Shown piece after piece: positions 63,352 through 64,000 of a DNA stretch of 64,000 nt (the first letter of the stretch is position 1; every line of letters starts with the position of its first letter). Under the pieces are notes generated by a model. The model ran no database searches and had not been told where the DNA came from. It saw nothing but the letters and a program-made list of their open reading frames with translations. A program made the position numbers and the translations under genes. The DNA is from Hyperoplus lanceolatus (Eukaryota > Chordata > Actinopteri > Uranoscopiformes > Ammodytidae): assembly GCA_026929865.2 (NCBI GenBank), contig CM049416.1, forward strand, positions 17,457,001-17,521,000. The letters are read 5' to 3'.

Positions 63352-64000
63352 TGTAACCCAGGGTTACATAACACCTTTTAATTTAATCAGAATTTAATCA
63401 AAACCCATAGAATAGTTGTTACTTGTCAGAGGGAAATACATAGTTTGTGTATATTGTCGCTTTAAATAGTGACACACACAGTGATAGACATATAAGAGAA
63501 AAGTATTGCAAATATGTGCATTTATTTGATGGTTTTCTGATTAATATGGTGTGATTTGTTTAATCACCTGTCAATTAAAAAGATCGCTTGGCAACTGTTC
63601 TGGCTCAGTAGCCAATAAGAAATTAGACCCGCCTCTTCTAACCGTCAGTAGACGGCAGCTACGGTGATTCTTCCTTTTCGGGACGAGCCACAGAAGAGAG
63701 AGACCGTTAACAACTATTTTTAAACAGTTGGCCAAAGAAACAGAGATTCCCCCGACATTAAAGTCCCGAAAAGCCCGCACAGCGATTTCGAAACCCTTGG
63801 TGAGTCTCCAGGTGTACAAATTTGATTTAGAATTGTGTTTTAGTGTGGTAAATAACACGCTAACTAGACGCTACTAGCTGCTAACTAGCCGCGGCTAACG
63901 CTGTTTGCTAACGTTCTAGCATAGCACGCAGTGACACTGCACTTGGCGTGCCGTTGTAGGTACCAGCATAGATATATATAGAACACTAGATACGTCACGT
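63352..64000. other. unidentified DNA inserted in Tc1 copy 2
   Basis: The block starts TGTAACCCAGGGTTACATAA, itself a short palindrome, and runs to the window edge. It is not similar to any other part of the window. It includes a G-GTGAGT donor-like site near 63799 and GCTAGCTGCTAAC-like words. A start with TG would fit an LTR, but the other end is out of view, so it may be a transposon end or a rearrangement join. Confidence 0.4.

Overview
The window looks like nuclear DNA of a teleost fish, most likely a percomorph. The evidence is the repeat content: many non-autonomous hAT elements with 8-bp target duplications, TTAA-flanked miniature elements, a Tc1-like family with long terminal repeats, an L2-like LINE end, and long (CA)n tracts. 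I recognise no host protein-coding exon, rRNA, tRNA or CRISPR array. The only convincing protein-coding sequence belongs to transposable elements and all of it is broken. The window is best read as intergenic or large-intron DNA that has been a repeated landing site for transposons.

Layout: 0-3.3 kb is mostly unique, with two short palindromes made of transposon ends (191-239 and 1103-1149). 3.37-8.13 kb is a transposon nest four levels deep: a TTAA miniature element, split by a 4.45-kb hAT element (perfect 8-bp duplication), which holds a 374-bp element with a 9-bp duplication and a separate element with a GGGGTGATTTGTGC end motif, itself split by a LINE tail. 8.2-12.1 kb has two copies of another TTAA family, a LINE tail and microsatellites. 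12-30 kb is repeat-poor apart from a solo LTR (20270-20767), a TTAA element (22122-23269) and microsatellites. 30.6-42.2 kb is dense again: hAT elements, a Tc1 copy whose transposase gene is split by a 1.1-kb foldback element, and a Harbinger-like insertion inside a LINE tail. 42-58 kb alternates unique DNA with TTAA elements, a hAT-in-hAT nest (46175-47956) and a (CA)73 tract. 58.4-64 kb holds an AT-rich satellite, a long-TIR element, a hAT with an L2 insertion, another TTAA element and a second Tc1 copy cut by unidentified DNA that runs off the window.

No functional gene system is apparent. The scientific value is in the insertion history: boundaries and target duplications are clear enough to order many events, two Tc1 copies carry reciprocal CGA-to-TGA nonsense changes, and the foldback insertion gives back an open Tc1 reading frame when it is subtracted with one TCAT. 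All family assignments rest on ends, target duplications and remembered motifs, not on a database search.
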